Counted from the first letter of the stretch, positions 38,689-49,436 are shown. The stretch: DNA of 64,000 nucleotides from Porticoccaceae bacterium (GCA_023229065.1 JALNZZ010000001.1:30281-94280); one strand, 5' to 3'. Numbers and translations are program-made. The notes: generated from the letters alone by a model not told the origin.

Positions 38689-39702
38689 ATGAACAAGAAA
38701 AGGCTCGGTCGAAGTGGCATAGTGGTATCCGATATCTGCATGGGGACCATGACCTTTGGCAGCATGGCCGACGAGGCCACCGCTCTGCGTATTCTCGACC
38801 GCTCCTTCGATGCTGGCATCGATTTCTACGATACTGCCGAGATGTACCCTGTGCCGCCGAGCGCGGAATGGTGCGGCCTGACTGAAACCATTGTCGGGAA
38901 GTGGCTGAAAACCAAGGACCGCGATGCGGTGATCCTTGCTACCAAGGTGGCTGGCCCCAGCCACGGCTGGATTCAGGCCCCTATCAGGGGCTCCAAGACC
39001 TCGCTGGATCGGCATCATATTGTACGTGCTGTAGAGGCCAGCTTGCAGCGGTTGCAGACTGACTACATCGACCTCTACCAGACCCACTGGCCCGACCACG
39101 ATATGCCCTACGAGGAAACTCTGAGGGCACTGGACGATCTGGTAGCTGTGGGCAAAGTTCGAATCGTTGGCTGCAGCAATGAAAACGCCTGGGGGCTGAC
39201 CAAGAGCCTGTGGCAGTCCGACCTGCATGGCCTGGTACGCTACGAAACTATCCAGAACAATTTCAGCCTCAACAACCGCCGCTTTGAGGATGAGCTGGCG
39301 GAAGTGTGTCGGCGCGAGCAAGTGAGCCTGATTCCTTTCTCGCCGTTGGCGGGCGGGGTGCTTACCGGCAAGTACAATGATGGCTTCCCGACCGGCGCGC
39401 GTTTCAGCCGCTATCGAGACAATGGTTCTCGCCAACAGATGATGGTGGATCGCTTCGTCAACCCGAAGACGCTGGAGTCCACCCGCCGCTTTCAAGCTAT
39501 CGCCGCTGAGATTGGCCTCTCTGTCACGACGCTGGCCACTGCGTGGAGCAAACAGCATGACTTCGTCGCTTCCACTATTGTCGGTGTGACCAGTGAAGCC
39601 CAGCTCGACGATATCCTGGCGGCGGCAGACGTGGTGCTGGACGCAGAGACTCTCGCCAAAATTGATGAAGTGAGCCAGGAAATCATGTACCCGATGGGCT
39701 AA
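38689..39702 (+). CDS. Aldo/keto reductase, Tas-like
   Basis: A 337-residue NADPH-dependent oxidoreductase of the (beta/alpha)8 aldo-keto reductase superfamily. The catalytic tetrad is visible as FYDTAEMYP (Asp and Tyr), ATKV (Lys) and YQTHWPDHD (His). The closest style is E. coli Tas/YajO. A strong GGAGGTGAC ribosome site fixes ATG 38689. Physiological substrate unknown. It follows pdxH by 70 bp on the same strand. Confidence 0.92.
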   Translation: MNKKRLGRSGIVVSDICMGTMTFGSMADEATALRILDRSFDAGIDFYDTAEMYPVPPSAEWCGLTETIVGKWLKTKDRDAVILATKVAGPSHGWIQAPIRGSKTSLDRHHIVRAVEASLQRLQTDYIDLYQTHWPDHDMPYEETLRALDDLVAVGKVRIVGCSNENAWGLTKSLWQSDLHGLVRYETIQNNFSLNNRRFEDELAEVCRREQVSLIPFSPLAGGVLTGKYNDGFPTGARFSRYRDNGSRQQMMVDRFVNPKTLESTRRFQAIAAEIGLSVTTLATAWSKQHDFVASTIVGVTSEAQLDDILAAADVVLDAETLAKIDEVSQEIMYPMG

Positions 39703-39890
39703 CCCTCGGGCCTGTTTGCTCACCGAGTTCAAGCACGGCCACGGCTATTGCCGTGGCTCTCTCCTTCTCCCCTCGCGTTTGCAGTCTTGCGTTTGTGAGC
39801 CGCACGACAACGTTATTATTTGCACTATTCTTGATCTTGCTGGTCTTGGTAAGGCACCTTCAATTCACGATTCACCCAGGGGGAGCTGTT

Positions 39891-41583
39891 ATGACCCTGT
39901 CACGATCGATCGTCGCTTACTTTTCAATGGAAATCGGCCTGGACTCTGATATGGCTACTTATTCGGGAGGGCTCGGTGTTCTCGCCGGAGATACTGTGCG
40001 CGCTGCTGCCGATGTGGGCCTGAACATGGTTGCTGTCACCTTGCTGACACGGGAGGGTTATTTCCGCCAGGTGCTTGATACCGCCGGCAAGCAGTGTGAA
40101 TACCCGGCCAGCTGGATACCTGAAGAGAAGCTCGTCGAGATGCCCGAGCGAGTGGAAGTGGTTATCGAGAATCGCGCAGTTCAATTGCGCGCCTGGCGCT
40201 ATGAAGTGATGGGCGTCGACGGTCATCGCGTCCCGGTGTACTTTCTCGATAGTGATGTCGATGGCAACGAGGACGGCGATCGGCGCCTGACCCACCAGCT
40301 GTATGGTGGCGATGAGCGCTATCGGCTGTGTCAGGAGGTCATCCTGGGGATCGGGGGCAGGCGCATGCTGCGCGCGCTGGGGTATAGCGATATTTTGCGC
40401 TACCACATGAACGAGGGACATGCCGCTCTGCTATCTCTGGAGCTGCTGGCGGAGCAGACCGGTGGTACCGGGGTGACGGAGGAGCACCTAAAGCAGGTGC
40501 GCCGCCGCTGTGTATTTACCACCCACACCCCAGTACAGGCGGGTCACGACCGCTTTTCGCTGGAACTGGTGCGCTCCGTGTTGGGCAGCGACAGTGTGCT
40601 GTGGGAGACTGAAGCCCAAATGTGTTGCGGGGGAGCACTGGATCTCACCATGCTCGCTCTCCACAACAGCAATTACATCAACGGTGTGGCGAAGCGCCAC
40701 GGTGAAGTATCGCGCGCCATGTACGGCCAGTACACCATCGACTCCATCACCAATGGCGTGCATGCGAGCAGCTGGGTCTCCCCCCCCCATGGCCGACCTC
40801 TTCGATCGCTACATACCGGACTGGCGCAAGGACAACGCCAGCCTGCGTACCGCCATTGGCATTCCGCTGTACGAGATTCGCGAGTGCCACTTCACCAATA
40901 AATGCATCTTGTTGGACCACGTACGCAACAAAACGGGCATCCACCTCGACGCCTCGGTACTGACCCTCGGTTTTGCCCGCCGCGCCACCGCCTACAAGCG
41001 GCTGGATTTGTTGTTTGCCGATCTCGATCGTTTGCAGGCTCTTGTCGAGCGCGCCGGTCCGCTGCAGATTATTTACAGCGGTAAGGCACATCCGCGGGAT
41101 CATGAAGGCAAGCAATTGATTGCGAAGGTATTCGAGGCGGCACAACGGTTGCGCGGCAGGATCGACGTGATCTATCTGGAAGACTACGACATGAACCTGG
41201 GGCGGCTGCTGACGGCCGGCGTCGATGTGTGGCTGAACACCCCCCACCCGCCGATGGAAGCTTCGGGCACCAGCGGCATGAAGGCGGCGCTCAACGGTGT
41301 GCCCTCATTCAGCGTACTGGATGGCTGGTGGGTGGAGGGCTGTGTCGAAGGCATCACCGGTTGGAGCCTGGGCGAGCCCGCCACGGCCCAGCACGAGGGC
41401 GACAGGTGGTGGGCCGACGCCGAGCAGCTGTACGCCAAGCTGGAGTCCGACATCATGCCGCTGTATTACCACGACCCGGAAGGATTCGCCGCCGTGAGGC
41501 GCTCGGCCATTTTCCTCAACGGCTCATTTTTCAATACCGAGCGGATGATTCGCGAGTATATAGCCAAGGCTTATTTCCACTAG
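39891..41583 (+). CDS. glgP: Alpha-glucan phosphorylase (short GlgP type), frameshifted at a poly-C run
   Basis: This enzyme releases glucose 1-phosphate from alpha-glucans. Two frames together give a complete phosphorylase of about 563 residues: 39891 to about 40788 (MEIGLDSDMATYSGGLGVLAGD, FTTHTPVQAGHDRF, SITNGVHASSW) and about 40789 to 41583 (GFARRATAYKRLD, YSGKAHPRDHEGK and the PLP-lysine region EASGTSGMKAALNG). They are split by a run of nine C (40780-40788); eight C would join them as V-S-P-P-M-A-D-L-F. As given, the first frame stops at 40901. GGGAG precedes ATG 39891. Sequencing error, phase variation or a true mutation are all possible. It ends 2 bp from the convergent metF. Confidence 0.88.
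40780..40788 (+). repeat. Run of nine C at the glgP frameshift
   Basis: A homopolymer of nine C interrupts the phosphorylase frame. Removing one C restores it exactly. Confidence 0.95.
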
Positions 41584-41585
41584 CT

Positions 41586-42416
41586 TTACACGATCCCCAG
41601 GTGGCGCAATATTCCCAGCGTAGCATCGGCCTGGTTCATGGTGTAGAAATGGAATCCCGGTGCGCCGCCTTCCCGCAGGCGCTCGCACAACTGCGCCACC
41701 ACTTCCTCGCCAAACGTCCGCAGTCCCTCGGTGTCCTCGCCGAAGCCCGCCAGTTTGTGGCGCAGCCAGCGGGGGATATCGGCACCACAGGTATCGGAAA
41801 AGCGCACCAGGTTCTGGAAGTTGGTGATGGGCATGATGCCGGGAATCACCGGCTTGTCGATGCCCTGTCTGGCGCATTCATCCATAAAGTAAAAATAGGC
41901 ATCGGCATTATAAAAGTACTGGGTGATGGCGCTATCGGCGCCCGCGCGGAACTTTTCACCGAGCCAGTAGATATCCCGGCTATAGTTTTCAGCGTCGGGG
42001 TGAATCTCCGGGTAGGCGGCGACGCTGATCCGGAAGTGGTCGCCAAAGTGCTCGCGGATCATCGCCACCAGCTCGTTGGCATTGACCAGTTTGTGAATGC
42101 CAGCACCGGAGGGCATATCGCCGCGCAGTGCCACCACTCGGCGCACACCGGTATCCCGGTAGCGTTGCAGCAAAGCGATCACCGCCTCCCGCGTATCGCC
42201 GCCGAAAGACAGGTGAGGGGCTACCTCGTAACCGTCGCGATGAATCTGCGTGACAATATCCTGGGTGTTGTCCCGCGTTGAGCCACCAGCGCCATAGGTG
42301 ACAGAAAAGTATTCCGGATTAAGGGCTGCCAAGCGGTCGCGCACGGCCAGTAGTTTGTCCCGGCCTTCAGGGGTTTTGGGAGGGAAGAATTCGAAGCTTA
42401 TAGGGAGTGTTTGCAT
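41586..42416 (-). CDS. metF: 5,10-methylenetetrahydrofolate reductase MetF
   Basis: The FAD enzyme reduces 5,10-methylene-THF to 5-methyl-THF for methionine synthesis. The 276-residue product has the N-terminal SFEFFPPKT motif with the catalytic glutamate, FSVTYGAGGSTRD, ALRGDMP, the AAYPEIHP region and the C-terminal DTCGADIPRWLR and GFHFYTMNQ. It is the last gene of the minus-strand operon arsR/methyltransferase-metK-ahcY-metF. A perfect hairpin lies in the 170 bp gap after ahcY. Confidence 0.96.
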   Translation of the reverse strand: MQTLPISFEFFPPKTPEGRDKLLAVRDRLAALNPEYFSVTYGAGGSTRDNTQDIVTQIHRDGYEVAPHLSFGGDTREAVIALLQRYRDTGVRRVVALRGDMPSGAGIHKLVNANELVAMIREHFGDHFRISVAAYPEIHPDAENYSRDIYWLGEKFRAGADSAITQYFYNADAYFYFMDECARQGIDKPVIPGIMPITNFQNLVRFSDTCGADIPRWLRHKLAGFGEDTEGLRTFGEEVVAQLCERLREGGAPGFHFYTMNQADATLGILRHLGIV

Positions 42417-42529
42417 GACTGTGGGGCTCTACTGAATCTGGGACTGGCAAGATTGTTGGTCGGCCACCAGACATGATGGGGGCCGAGGCCTGTGTATCAG
42501 CGATGGTTTAAGGGTGAAGCGGTAGCGGC

Positions 42530-42564
42530 TCCATGAAGTAACGCTGGCAGTATTACTTCATGGA
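42530..42564. other. Perfect 12 bp stem-loop between ahcY and metF
   Basis: TCCATGAAGTAA (42530-42541) pairs perfectly with 42553-42564 around an 11-base loop. No T-run follows on the minus strand, so it is more likely an mRNA processing or stability hairpin, or an operator, than a terminator. Confidence 0.7.
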
Positions 42565-42586
42565 AACTTTGGTTTCGCCACACACC

Positions 42587-43972
42587 TCAATAGCGATATG
42601 AGTCCGGCTTGAACGGTCCCTCCAGTTCAACACCGATATACTGAGCCTGCTCAGGCTTCAGTGTGGTCACCACGCCGTTGAAGCCGCGTACCATATGGGC
42701 GGCGACCTCTTCATCAAGCTTGCGGGGCAGGACCTCGACACGGATCTTGCCGGCTTTTTCAGCTGGGGGCAGGTCAGCGAAGCGCTCGCTGTAGAGGTGG
42801 ATCTGCGCCAGTACCTGGTTGGCGAAGGAGCCGTCCATGACGCGGGAAGGATGCCCTGTGGCATTGCCGAGATTCACCAGGCGCCCTTCCGACAGCAGGA
42901 TCAGGTGGTCATTGGCTGCCTGTTCTTTTGAGGGGCCCCTGTAGACCAGGTGTACCTGGGGCTTCACTTCCTCCCACTGCCAGTGTTTGCGCATGTAGGC
43001 AGTGTCGATCTCGTTGTCAAAGTGGCCGATATTGCTTACTACACAACCACTCTTGAGAGCTGCCAGCATGGGAGCGTCGCAGACGTTGTAGTTGCCGGTG
43101 CAAGTTACCACCAGGTCAATCTGGCCGAGCAGAGTCTTGTCCACGCCCTTGGCCGGGTCGCCGTCGATATAGGGCGACACCACTTCGTAGCCGTCCATGC
43201 AGGCCTGCATGGCACAGATGGGATCGATCTCGCTGATGCGCACGATCATGCCCTCCTGGCGCAGCGACTGGGCAGAACCCTTGCCGACGTCGCCGTAGCC
43301 GATCACCAGAGCCCTCTTGCCGGACAGCAGGTGGTCGGTGGCGCGCTTGATGGCGTCGTTGAGGCTGTGGCGACAGCCGTACTTGTTGTCGTTCTTGGAT
43401 TTGGTGACCGAGTCGTTGACGTTGATGGCGGGCACTTTCAGTTCCCCTTTGGCGAGCATTTCCTGCAAACGGTGTACGCCAGTGGTCGTTTCTTCGGTGA
43501 TGCCGTGGATGCGGTCGAGTACCTGCGGATATCGTTGGTGCAGCATCAAGGTAAGGTCGCCGCCGTCGTCGAGCACCATGTTGGCATCCCACGGCTGCCC
43601 ATTCTTGAGAATGGTCTGTTCAATACACCAGTCGTACTCTTCTTCGGTTTCACCCTTCCAGGCATAGACCGCCACTCCGGCGGCAGCAATGGCAGCGGCG
43701 GCGTGGTCCTGGGTGGAAAAAATATTGCATGACGACCAGCGTACTTCAGCACCGAGGGCGACGAGTGTTTCGATCAACACTGCGGTCTGGATGGTCATAT
43801 GGATACAGCCAAGGATCTTGGCTCCCTTGAGGGGCTGCTGGTCGCGATACTGTTCGCGCAAGGCTATCAGAGCCGGCATTTCAGTTTCGGCGATGGCGAT
43901 TTCTTTGCGGCCCCAGGCGGCCAGGGCGATGTCGGCTACTTTGTAGTCGGTGGGAGTGGTGTTGATGTTCAT
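42587..43972 (-). CDS. ahcY: S-adenosyl-L-homocysteine hydrolase
   Basis: AhcY splits S-adenosylhomocysteine to adenosine and homocysteine, relieving inhibition of methyltransferases. The 461-residue NAD-dependent enzyme has [38 protein letters not shown], the NAD-binding [12 protein letters not shown] and the C-terminal KPDSYRY that binds cofactor. AAGGA precedes ATG 43972. The length matches the proteobacterial form with an internal insertion. Coupled in context to metK (consumes methionine, makes SAM) and metF (supplies methyl groups). Confidence 0.98.
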   Translation of the reverse strand: MNINTTPTDYKVADIALAAWGRKEIAIAETEMPALIALREQYRDQQPLKGAKILGCIHMTIQTAVLIETLVALGAEVRWSSCNIFSTQDHAAAAIAAAGVAVYAWKGETEEEYDWCIEQTILKNGQPWDANMVLDDGGDLTLMLHQRYPQVLDRIHGITEETTTGVHRLQEMLAKGELKVPAINVNDSVTKSKNDNKYGCRHSLNDAIKRATDHLLSGKRALVIGYGDVGKGSAQSLRQEGMIVRISEIDPICAMQACMDGYEVVSPYIDGDPAKGVDKTLLGQIDLVVTCTGNYNVCDAPMLAALKSGCVVSNIGHFDNEIDTAYMRKHWQWEEVKPQVHLVYRGPSKEQAANDHLILLSEGRLVNLGNATGHPSRVMDGSFANQVLAQIHLYSERFADLPPAEKAGKIRVEVLPRKLDEEVAAHMVRGFNGVVTTLKPEQAQYIGVELEGPFKPDSYRY

Positions 43973-44087
43973 GTTTTGAAGTCCTTGGTTGGTGGTCCGG
44001 CGCCCGGTATAACAGCGACCTGGTGCGGAGAGTGTCTATCAAACCGGACGCCGTAGCGCCCGGATCATTGAATGTCATGGCACGGCG

Positions 44088-45296
44088 CTACACCGCGCTC
44101 TTGAGTGCCTCCACTTTGTCGGTTTTTTCCCAACTGAAAGCGGTAGCAGTTTCTTCTCTCTCGACACCGTTTTCCTTCCAGCGGTAGGTGAGCTCATAGG
44201 GATCGCGGCCAAAGTGGCCGTAAGTGGCGGTAGGGAGGTAAATCGGGTGTTCGAGGTCGAGCATCTGGGTGATGCCATAGGGGCGTAAGTCGAATACTTG
44301 GCGAATGGCTGTCGCCAGCTTGTCATCCGATACTTGTCCAGTGCCAAAAGTATTGACGGAAATAGAGGTGGGCTCTGCCACACCAATGGCATAGGACACC
44401 TGGATTTCGCATTTGTCGGCCAGACCAGCAGCGACGATATTCTTGGCTACGTAGCGGCCGGCGTAGGCAGCGGAGCGGTCCACCTTCGACGGGTCTTTGC
44501 CGGAGAAGGCACCACCGCCATGGTGCGCCATGCCGCCGTAGGTGTCGACGATGATTTTACGGCCGGTAAGGCCACAGTCACCCATTGGGCCGCCGATGAC
44601 GAATTTGCCTGTGGGGTTGATATGGTATTTGGTGCCGGCGTGCAGCCACTCTGGGGGCAATACGTGGCGGATGATCTGCTCCATTACGGCTTCGCGGAGC
44701 TCTGTCTGACCAATGTCTTCAGCATGTTGGGTGGAAAGCACCACGGCATCGACTGCTACCGGCTTGCCGCTTTCATAGCGCAGGGTGACCTGGCTCTTGG
44801 CATCTGGGCGCAGCCAGGGCAAGACGCCCTGTTTGCGTAATTGGGCCTGACGCTCTACCAGCCGGTGGCTGTAGTAAAGCGGCGCTGGCATTAGCAAGTC
44901 GGTTTCATTGGTGGCATAGCCGAACATCAGACCTTGGTCCCCGGCACCCTGTTCTTCTGGGCTGGCACGGTCCACACCCTGGTTGATATCACCGGATTGC
45001 TTGCCGATGGCGTTGAGTACCGCGCAGGAGGCTCCGTCGAAGCCTACCGCCGAGCTGTTGTAGCCGATACCGGTGATCACCTCGCGGATGATGTCCTCCA
45101 GATCGACATAACAGTCGGTCTTCACCTCACCCGCGACAATGGCCATGCCGGTTTTTACCAGTGTTTCCACCGCCACCCGGGCGCGCTTGTCGCGGGCAAT
45201 GATGGCGTCTAGTACGGCGTCGGAAATCTGGTCCGCCATTTTGTCGGGGTGACCTTCGGATACGGACTCGGAGGTAAAGAGGCTGTAGGTACTCAT
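44088..45296 (-). CDS. metK: S-adenosylmethionine synthetase
   Basis: MetK makes SAM from methionine and ATP. The 402-residue product carries [17 protein letters not shown], the [12 protein letters not shown] signature and the P-loop-like [19 protein letters not shown]. It starts with ATG overlapping the stop of the upstream regulator gene by 4 bp and is followed by ahcY after about 115 bp. Length is slightly above the usual 380-396, with a variable C-terminus. Confidence 0.98.
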   Translation of the reverse strand: MSTYSLFTSESVSEGHPDKMADQISDAVLDAIIARDKRARVAVETLVKTGMAIVAGEVKTDCYVDLEDIIREVITGIGYNSSAVGFDGASCAVLNAIGKQSGDINQGVDRASPEEQGAGDQGLMFGYATNETDLLMPAPLYYSHRLVERQAQLRKQGVLPWLRPDAKSQVTLRYESGKPVAVDAVVLSTQHAEDIGQTELREAVMEQIIRHVLPPEWLHAGTKYHINPTGKFVIGGPMGDCGLTGRKIIVDTYGGMAHHGGGAFSGKDPSKVDRSAAYAGRYVAKNIVAAGLADKCEIQVSYAIGVAEPTSISVNTFGTGQVSDDKLATAIRQVFDLRPYGITQMLDLEHPIYLPTATYGHFGRDPYELTYRWKENGVEREETATAFSWEKTDKVEALKSAV

Positions 45297-46312
45297 GCAG
45301 TATTCCCTGGTGTGGCCGGTACCGCGCCAGTGGCGGGCCGGATAAATTGACGAAGTTGAACACGAAAACCGTTTTTGAGGGGCAGGTACTCTGTAGCGCC
45401 GTCGGCCAGGCCGGCATCGGCGGCCCAGCGAGTCAGGTCGTCCGGCTCAAAGCCCAGCCATAGATCACCGCAGGCAGGCCGGGCCCAGTCCTGGTCGTGA
45501 CGACACAGTTCCGTGACCAGCAGCACGCCGCCGGGCTCCAGCACCTGAGCCAGGTCGGCGATGACAGCTGCCGGTGTGGGGGTGTGGTGGAGCACCATGT
45601 TGAGGGTGATGACGGCGCTGCTGAGACCCTGTGTAACGGCATCGGTGGTGTCGCCGTGAACAAAGTCGATGCCTGCCAGGCCCTGAGCGGCGGCAAACTG
45701 GCGGCTGCGCTCCAGCATTTCTGCAGCATTATCCAGGGCGACTACACGGGCGAATCGGGGGTGCAGATCTGCCAACAGTTCGCCCTCGCCCGGACCTACT
45801 TCCAGCACGGTGCAGGTACTGTTGCTGGGTAGCCGGTCGAGAGTGGCTATTACTGCTTCCCCGTACTGTGGATAGCCGGCGATCAGGTCCTGTTGGGCGC
45901 GGAATTTGTCAGCATTGGCGCGGAAGAACTCCCGCGACGTGGCGGCGCGGGCAGTTTCAATGACGCGAATACGGGCACTGACCGGGGCCGACAAGGGGAG
46001 CGCATCCACGGCAGCGAGTATCTCCCGCCGCAGTGCGTCGTCGGGGGCAGTGCGGCGGTAGAAAATATGGGTACCTTCGCGGCGGTAGCTGACCAGCCCG
46101 GCGCGGGTCAGCAGCTTGAGGTGGTGGCTCATGGTGTTCTGGCGCATGGCGAAGATATCGGCGAGCTCCAGAGCTCCGAAGGCATTGGCGCGCAGTGCCC
46201 GCAGCACTTCCAGGCGGCGGGAGTCGCCAGCGGCCTTGAGCAAGCTTGCCAGATCGTCGCGGGGTGAAAGGGGTATATCCACCCTGTGGCCATTATCGAG
46301 AGATGGGTTCAT
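45293..46312 (-). CDS. ArsR-type regulator fused to a SAM-dependent methyltransferase domain
   Basis: The product (339 residues from ATG 46312; 349 from 46342) has an ArsR winged helix (about 20-95, with [21 protein letters not shown] and [15 protein letters not shown]) followed by a class I methyltransferase domain (about 140-330) with SAM motif [24 protein letters not shown] and motif post-II HGDT. It overlaps metK by 4 bp and heads the metK-ahcY-metF operon. A protein of this type is next to metK in Pseudomonas too. I infer that the methyltransferase fold senses SAM or SAH and controls the operon through the upstream palindrome. ATGs at 46342 and 46339 would lie inside that operator, so 46312 is preferred; no start has a good ribosome site. 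Confidence 0.85.
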   Translation of the reverse strand: MNPSLDNGHRVDIPLSPRDDLASLLKAAGDSRRLEVLRALRANAFGALELADIFAMRQNTMSHHLKLLTRAGLVSYRREGTHIFYRRTAPDDALRREILAAVDALPLSAPVSARIRVIETARAATSREFFRANADKFRAQQDLIAGYPQYGEAVIATLDRLPSNSTCTVLEVGPGEGELLADLHPRFARVVALDNAAEMLERSRQFAAAQGLAGIDFVHGDTTDAVTQGLSSAVITLNMVLHHTPTPAAVIADLAQVLEPGGVLLVTELCRHDQDWARPACGDLWLGFEPDDLTRWAADAGLADGATEYLPLKNGFRVQLRQFIRPATGAVPATPGNTA

Positions 46313-46340
46313 GGAGCGGATGCTAGCACGGCTTTCCATC

Positions 46341-46364
46341 ATATATCAAAAATATTTGATATAT
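46341..46364. promoter_or_regulatory. 24 bp palindromic operator upstream of the arsR-metK-ahcY-metF operon
   Basis: ATATATCAAA (46341-46350) and TTTGATATAT (46355-46364) form a perfect 10-4-10 palindrome immediately before the regulator gene and 108 bp before the divergent transporter. Its size and symmetry suit an ArsR dimer; the AT-rich core could overlap a -10 element. Confidence 0.8.
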
Positions 46365-46472
46365 GGGCTGCGCTAGTGAGAGTGGTAAACTTGCCCGCCT
46401 GCCACGCTGGGCAAACTCTGCCCGGGCTTATGCCGTTAACTTGACCGTCAATCTGAGAATAGGGAAGTCATC

Positions 46473-47810
46473 ATGAAAAGTCTGCTGATGAGGGGAGCAG
46501 TACTGGTGGTGGGTATCATGGCAATTATGGGGCTGGTAGAGGCCGAAAGGTCGGAGCTCCTCGGGCTGGTAATGCTGTGGACCATCGCCTTCCTGTGGAT
46601 ATCAGAAACTTTTCATATCACCATCACTGCCCTGCTGGTGCCAGTATTGGCGGTAGCCATGGGCTTGCTGGACATGCAGGCGGCGCTAGCTAACTTCGCC
46701 CACCCCATTATCTTTCTCTTTTTGGGCGGCTTTGCCTTGGCGGCTGCGATGCAGGCTCAGGGCCTGGACAAGTGGCTGGCCCGGTCAGTGCTGCATTTTA
46801 CTCAAGGCCGCTTGAGCCATGCAGTGGTACTGCTGGCGGCTGTCACTGTGCCGTTGTCGTTCTGGATCAGCAATACGGCGGTGATTGCCATGATGCTGCC
46901 GCTGGTGTTGGGGCTGCTGGCCCAGAAAGAAGAGCTATCTCTCCAAACTCAATCTTTTTGCCTGCTGCTCATCGCCTACTCGGCCACAATCGGTGGTATG
47001 GGCACTGTGGTGGCTTCGCCTCCCAACGCCATTGTTGCCGCCGAGCTGGGGCTCAACTTCGTACAGTGGCTGTATGTGGGTATTCCCATGGTGCTATTAC
47101 TGTGGCCGCTGATGCTCGGGGTGCTCTACCTGGTGTTGAAGCCGGACTTTGCCGATGGCCGCGTCGCCGTCGACAGCGAGCCTTTCGAGTGGACATCGCA
47201 GCGCAAGACGCTGTTAGTCATTTTTGTGTTAACAGTAAGCGGCTGGCTGTTGGGGCAGCCTCTCTCCCTGTGGTTGGGGGTAGGCAATACGGACACCTGG
47301 GTGGCGTTGATGGCGCTGGTATTGCTGGCCATGACGAAAGTGGTGGACTGGAAAGGCATTGAGAAGTCGGCTGACTGGGGGGTGTTGCTGCTGTTCGGTG
47401 GCGGCTTGACCCTGAGTGCTGTACTCGGCAGCAGCGGTGCCAGTGAATACCTGGGGTTTGGTCTTGCGCGGCTGATCGAGGGTTGGGGTATCGTGCTGAT
47501 CATGTTGGCACTGGTTGCCTTTGTGCAATTTTTTGGTGAGATCACAAGCAACACCGCGGCCACTGCATTGCTGGTACCTATTTTTGTCACTTTGCCCGCT
47601 GAAGTGGTGAGCCCTACCCAGGCGGTGCTGGCAGTGGGCATCTGCGCTTCTTGTGCCTTTATGTTGCCGGTGGCCACACCGCCCAACGCCCTGGTGCACG
47701 GTACTGGCAAGGTGCCGCAGAAAACGATGATGCGGGTTGGGCTGGTGCTCAATCTGTCGTGTACAGCGCTGTTGACTGTGGTGTTCAGCCAGTTCTACCA
47801 GTCGCTGTAA
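46473..47810 (+). CDS. DASS/SLC13 family sodium:anion symporter
   Basis: The 445-residue inner-membrane protein has about eleven membrane segments and the two SNT signature loops of the divalent anion:sodium symporter family (FWISNTAVIAMMLP and EITSNTAATALLVP), each followed by a hairpin rich in small residues (VASPPNAIVAA and VATPPNALVHG). Substrates in this family are dicarboxylates, sulfate or phosphate; which applies here cannot be read from sequence. It is divergent from the ArsR-methyltransferase operon and might share its operator region. The alkaline phosphatase gene follows after 93 bp. Confidence 0.93.
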   Translation: MKSLLMRGAVLVVGIMAIMGLVEAERSELLGLVMLWTIAFLWISETFHITITALLVPVLAVAMGLLDMQAALANFAHPIIFLFLGGFALAAAMQAQGLDKWLARSVLHFTQGRLSHAVVLLAAVTVPLSFWISNTAVIAMMLPLVLGLLAQKEELSLQTQSFCLLLIAYSATIGGMGTVVASPPNAIVAAELGLNFVQWLYVGIPMVLLLWPLMLGVLYLVLKPDFADGRVAVDSEPFEWTSQRKTLLVIFVLTVSGWLLGQPLSLWLGVGNTDTWVALMALVLLAMTKVVDWKGIEKSADWGVLLLFGGGLTLSAVLGSSGASEYLGFGLARLIEGWGIVLIMLALVAFVQFFGEITSNTAATALLVPIFVTLPAEVVSPTQAVLAVGICASCAFMLPVATPPNALVHGTGKVPQKTMMRVGLVLNLSCTALLTVVFSQFYQSL

Positions 47811-47903
47811 GGAAGGTGTGTCATCAAGCCGCCATTGGGTAAGTGTTAGGATCCTTGGTCACGCCTGCTCAATGGGCGAAAGGGGCTCATAAAGGAGATA
47901 ATG

Positions 47904-49436
47904 ATGATTGGAAAGATACGTATCGGGTTACTGTCCGCCGCTCTGGTTGCGGGCCCGGTCGGTGCCGCGGAAACACACACTGTCGCCCACTGGCGTCAGC
48001 AGGGGCAGGAAGCCTTGCAGGCCGCTCTGGCGGTGCAGCCCAACACTGGGAAGGCGAAAAATGTCATTCTGTTTATCGGCGATGGCAATGGCATCACTTC
48101 GGTAACCGCCACCCGTATCTTCGACGGGCAGTCGCGAGGCGGCAGCGGCGAGGAGAACGTGCTGAGCTATGAGCGCTTTCCCCATGTGGCGCTGGCCAAA
48201 ACCTACAATACCAATCTGCAAACACCGGACTCTGCCGGCACTATGTCCGCCATCATGACAGGGGTCAAGACCCGTGCGGCAGTGATCTCCCTCGGTCCGG
48301 AGGCGGTTGTCGGTCAGTGTGAGGGCTCGGAGCGCCTGGCTCAGCCCTCTTTGCTGGAGCAGGCAGAGGCGCGGGGACTGGCTACCGGCATCGTCACCAC
48401 TACTCGCATTACCCACGCTACACCCGCCGCGACCTACGCCAAGAGCCCGGACCGGAACTGGGAGGACGATACGCTGGTGCCTGAAGCCATGCGTGATAAG
48501 TGTCGCGATATCGCCCGCCAGCTGGTGGAGTTCGACCATGGCGATGGTATCGAGGTGGTGATGGGCGGTGGTCGCCGCCACTTTCTGCCCGCCAGTGAGC
48601 CCGATCCGGAGTATCCGGATCAGAGTGGTCGCCGTGGCGATGGACGCAACCTGGTAGACGAGTGGCAGAACCGTTACCCCGAAGGTGTCTACGCCTGGAA
48701 CCGGGCGCAGTTCGATGCCATTGATCCACTCACGGCAGACAAGGTACTTGCTCTGTTTGGGCCGAGCCATATGCACTACGAGGCTGATCGAGAGGAGCAT
48801 GGCGATGAGCCATCTCTGGCGGAAATGACGGCCCTCGCCATCGATCGTTTGAGCCGCCAAGAGCAGGGTTATTTTTTGATGGTGGAAGGTGGGCGCATTG
48901 ACCACGCCCACCACGCGGGTAATGCCTATCGGGCACTGAGTGATGGCCAGGCGTTTGCCGCAGCGGTGCAGACAGCCCTGGATCGGGTGGACACCGATGA
49001 GACGCTCATCATTGTCACCGCCGACCACAGCCATGTTCTGACCATGGCCGGTTACCCAGCTCGCGGCAACCCGATTCTCGGCCATGTCAAAAGTGTGGAT
49101 GCCAGCGGCGAGCCGGTGAGTGATCCCTATCAGGCTCTCGACGGGCTGCCCTATACGACCCTGAGTTATGCCAATGGCCCCGGCCACGCCGTTCACGACT
49201 CGTTTCATGAGCGCGAGCAGAAGGGGGGAAGCCCAGGTCGGGCAGATACCAGTGGGGTTGACCCGACCGCCAGGAATTACTTTCAGGAAAGCCTGGTGCC
49301 CGCCCACAGCGAAAGCCACGGCGGGGAAGATGTGGCTGTCTACGCTGTCGGCCCTTGGGCGCACCTGATTCACGGTGTACAGGAGCAGAACTACATCTAC
49401 TATGTGATGAAGCATGCGCTGACCCGGGGCGACTAA
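47904..49436 (+). CDS. Alkaline phosphatase, PhoA superfamily
   Basis: Periplasmic metal-dependent phosphomonoesterase of about 510 residues with a signal peptide (cleavage after about residue 23, GAA). The metal site FIGDGNG, the nucleophile serine in TPDSAGTMSAIMTG, the zinc/magnesium ligands in MVEGGRIDHAHHAGNAY and VTADHSH, and a late histidine in SESHGGEDVAVYA are in family order. GGAG lies six bases before ATG 47904; ATG 47901 is only three away. No convincing Pho box was seen upstream. It follows a DASS transporter that could import a released anion. Confidence 0.93.
   Translation: MIGKIRIGLLSAALVAGPVGAAETHTVAHWRQQGQEALQAALAVQPNTGKAKNVILFIGDGNGITSVTATRIFDGQSRGGSGEENVLSYERFPHVALAKTYNTNLQTPDSAGTMSAIMTGVKTRAAVISLGPEAVVGQCEGSERLAQPSLLEQAEARGLATGIVTTTRITHATPAATYAKSPDRNWEDDTLVPEAMRDKCRDIARQLVEFDHGDGIEVVMGGGRRHFLPASEPDPEYPDQSGRRGDGRNLVDEWQNRYPEGVYAWNRAQFDAIDPLTADKVLALFGPSHMHYEADREEHGDEPSLAEMTALAIDRLSRQEQGYFLMVEGGRIDHAHHAGNAYRALSDGQAFAAAVQTALDRVDTDETLIIVTADHSHVLTMAGYPARGNPILGHVKSVDASGEPVSDPYQALDGLPYTTLSYANGPGHAVHDSFHEREQKGGSPGRADTSGVDPTARNYFQESLVPAHSESHGGEDVAVYAVGPWAHLIHGVQEQNYIYYVMKHALTRGD

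Noticed and set aside
39753..39890. Longer N-terminus for the glucan phosphorylase with a hydrophobic segment
   Set aside because: The family begins near the MEIGLDSDMATYSGG block, and GGGAG marks ATG 39891; the upstream codons look like translated leader.
43973..44087. Possible SAH riboswitch upstream of ahcY
   Set aside because: The gap has some GC-rich inverted pairs, but I could not find the conserved core expected of the SAH riboswitch on the minus strand, nor in 42417-42586.
47805..47830. Possible Pho box before the alkaline phosphatase gene
   Set aside because: Only one half resembles CTGTCAT; the second half at the required 11 bp period does not match.
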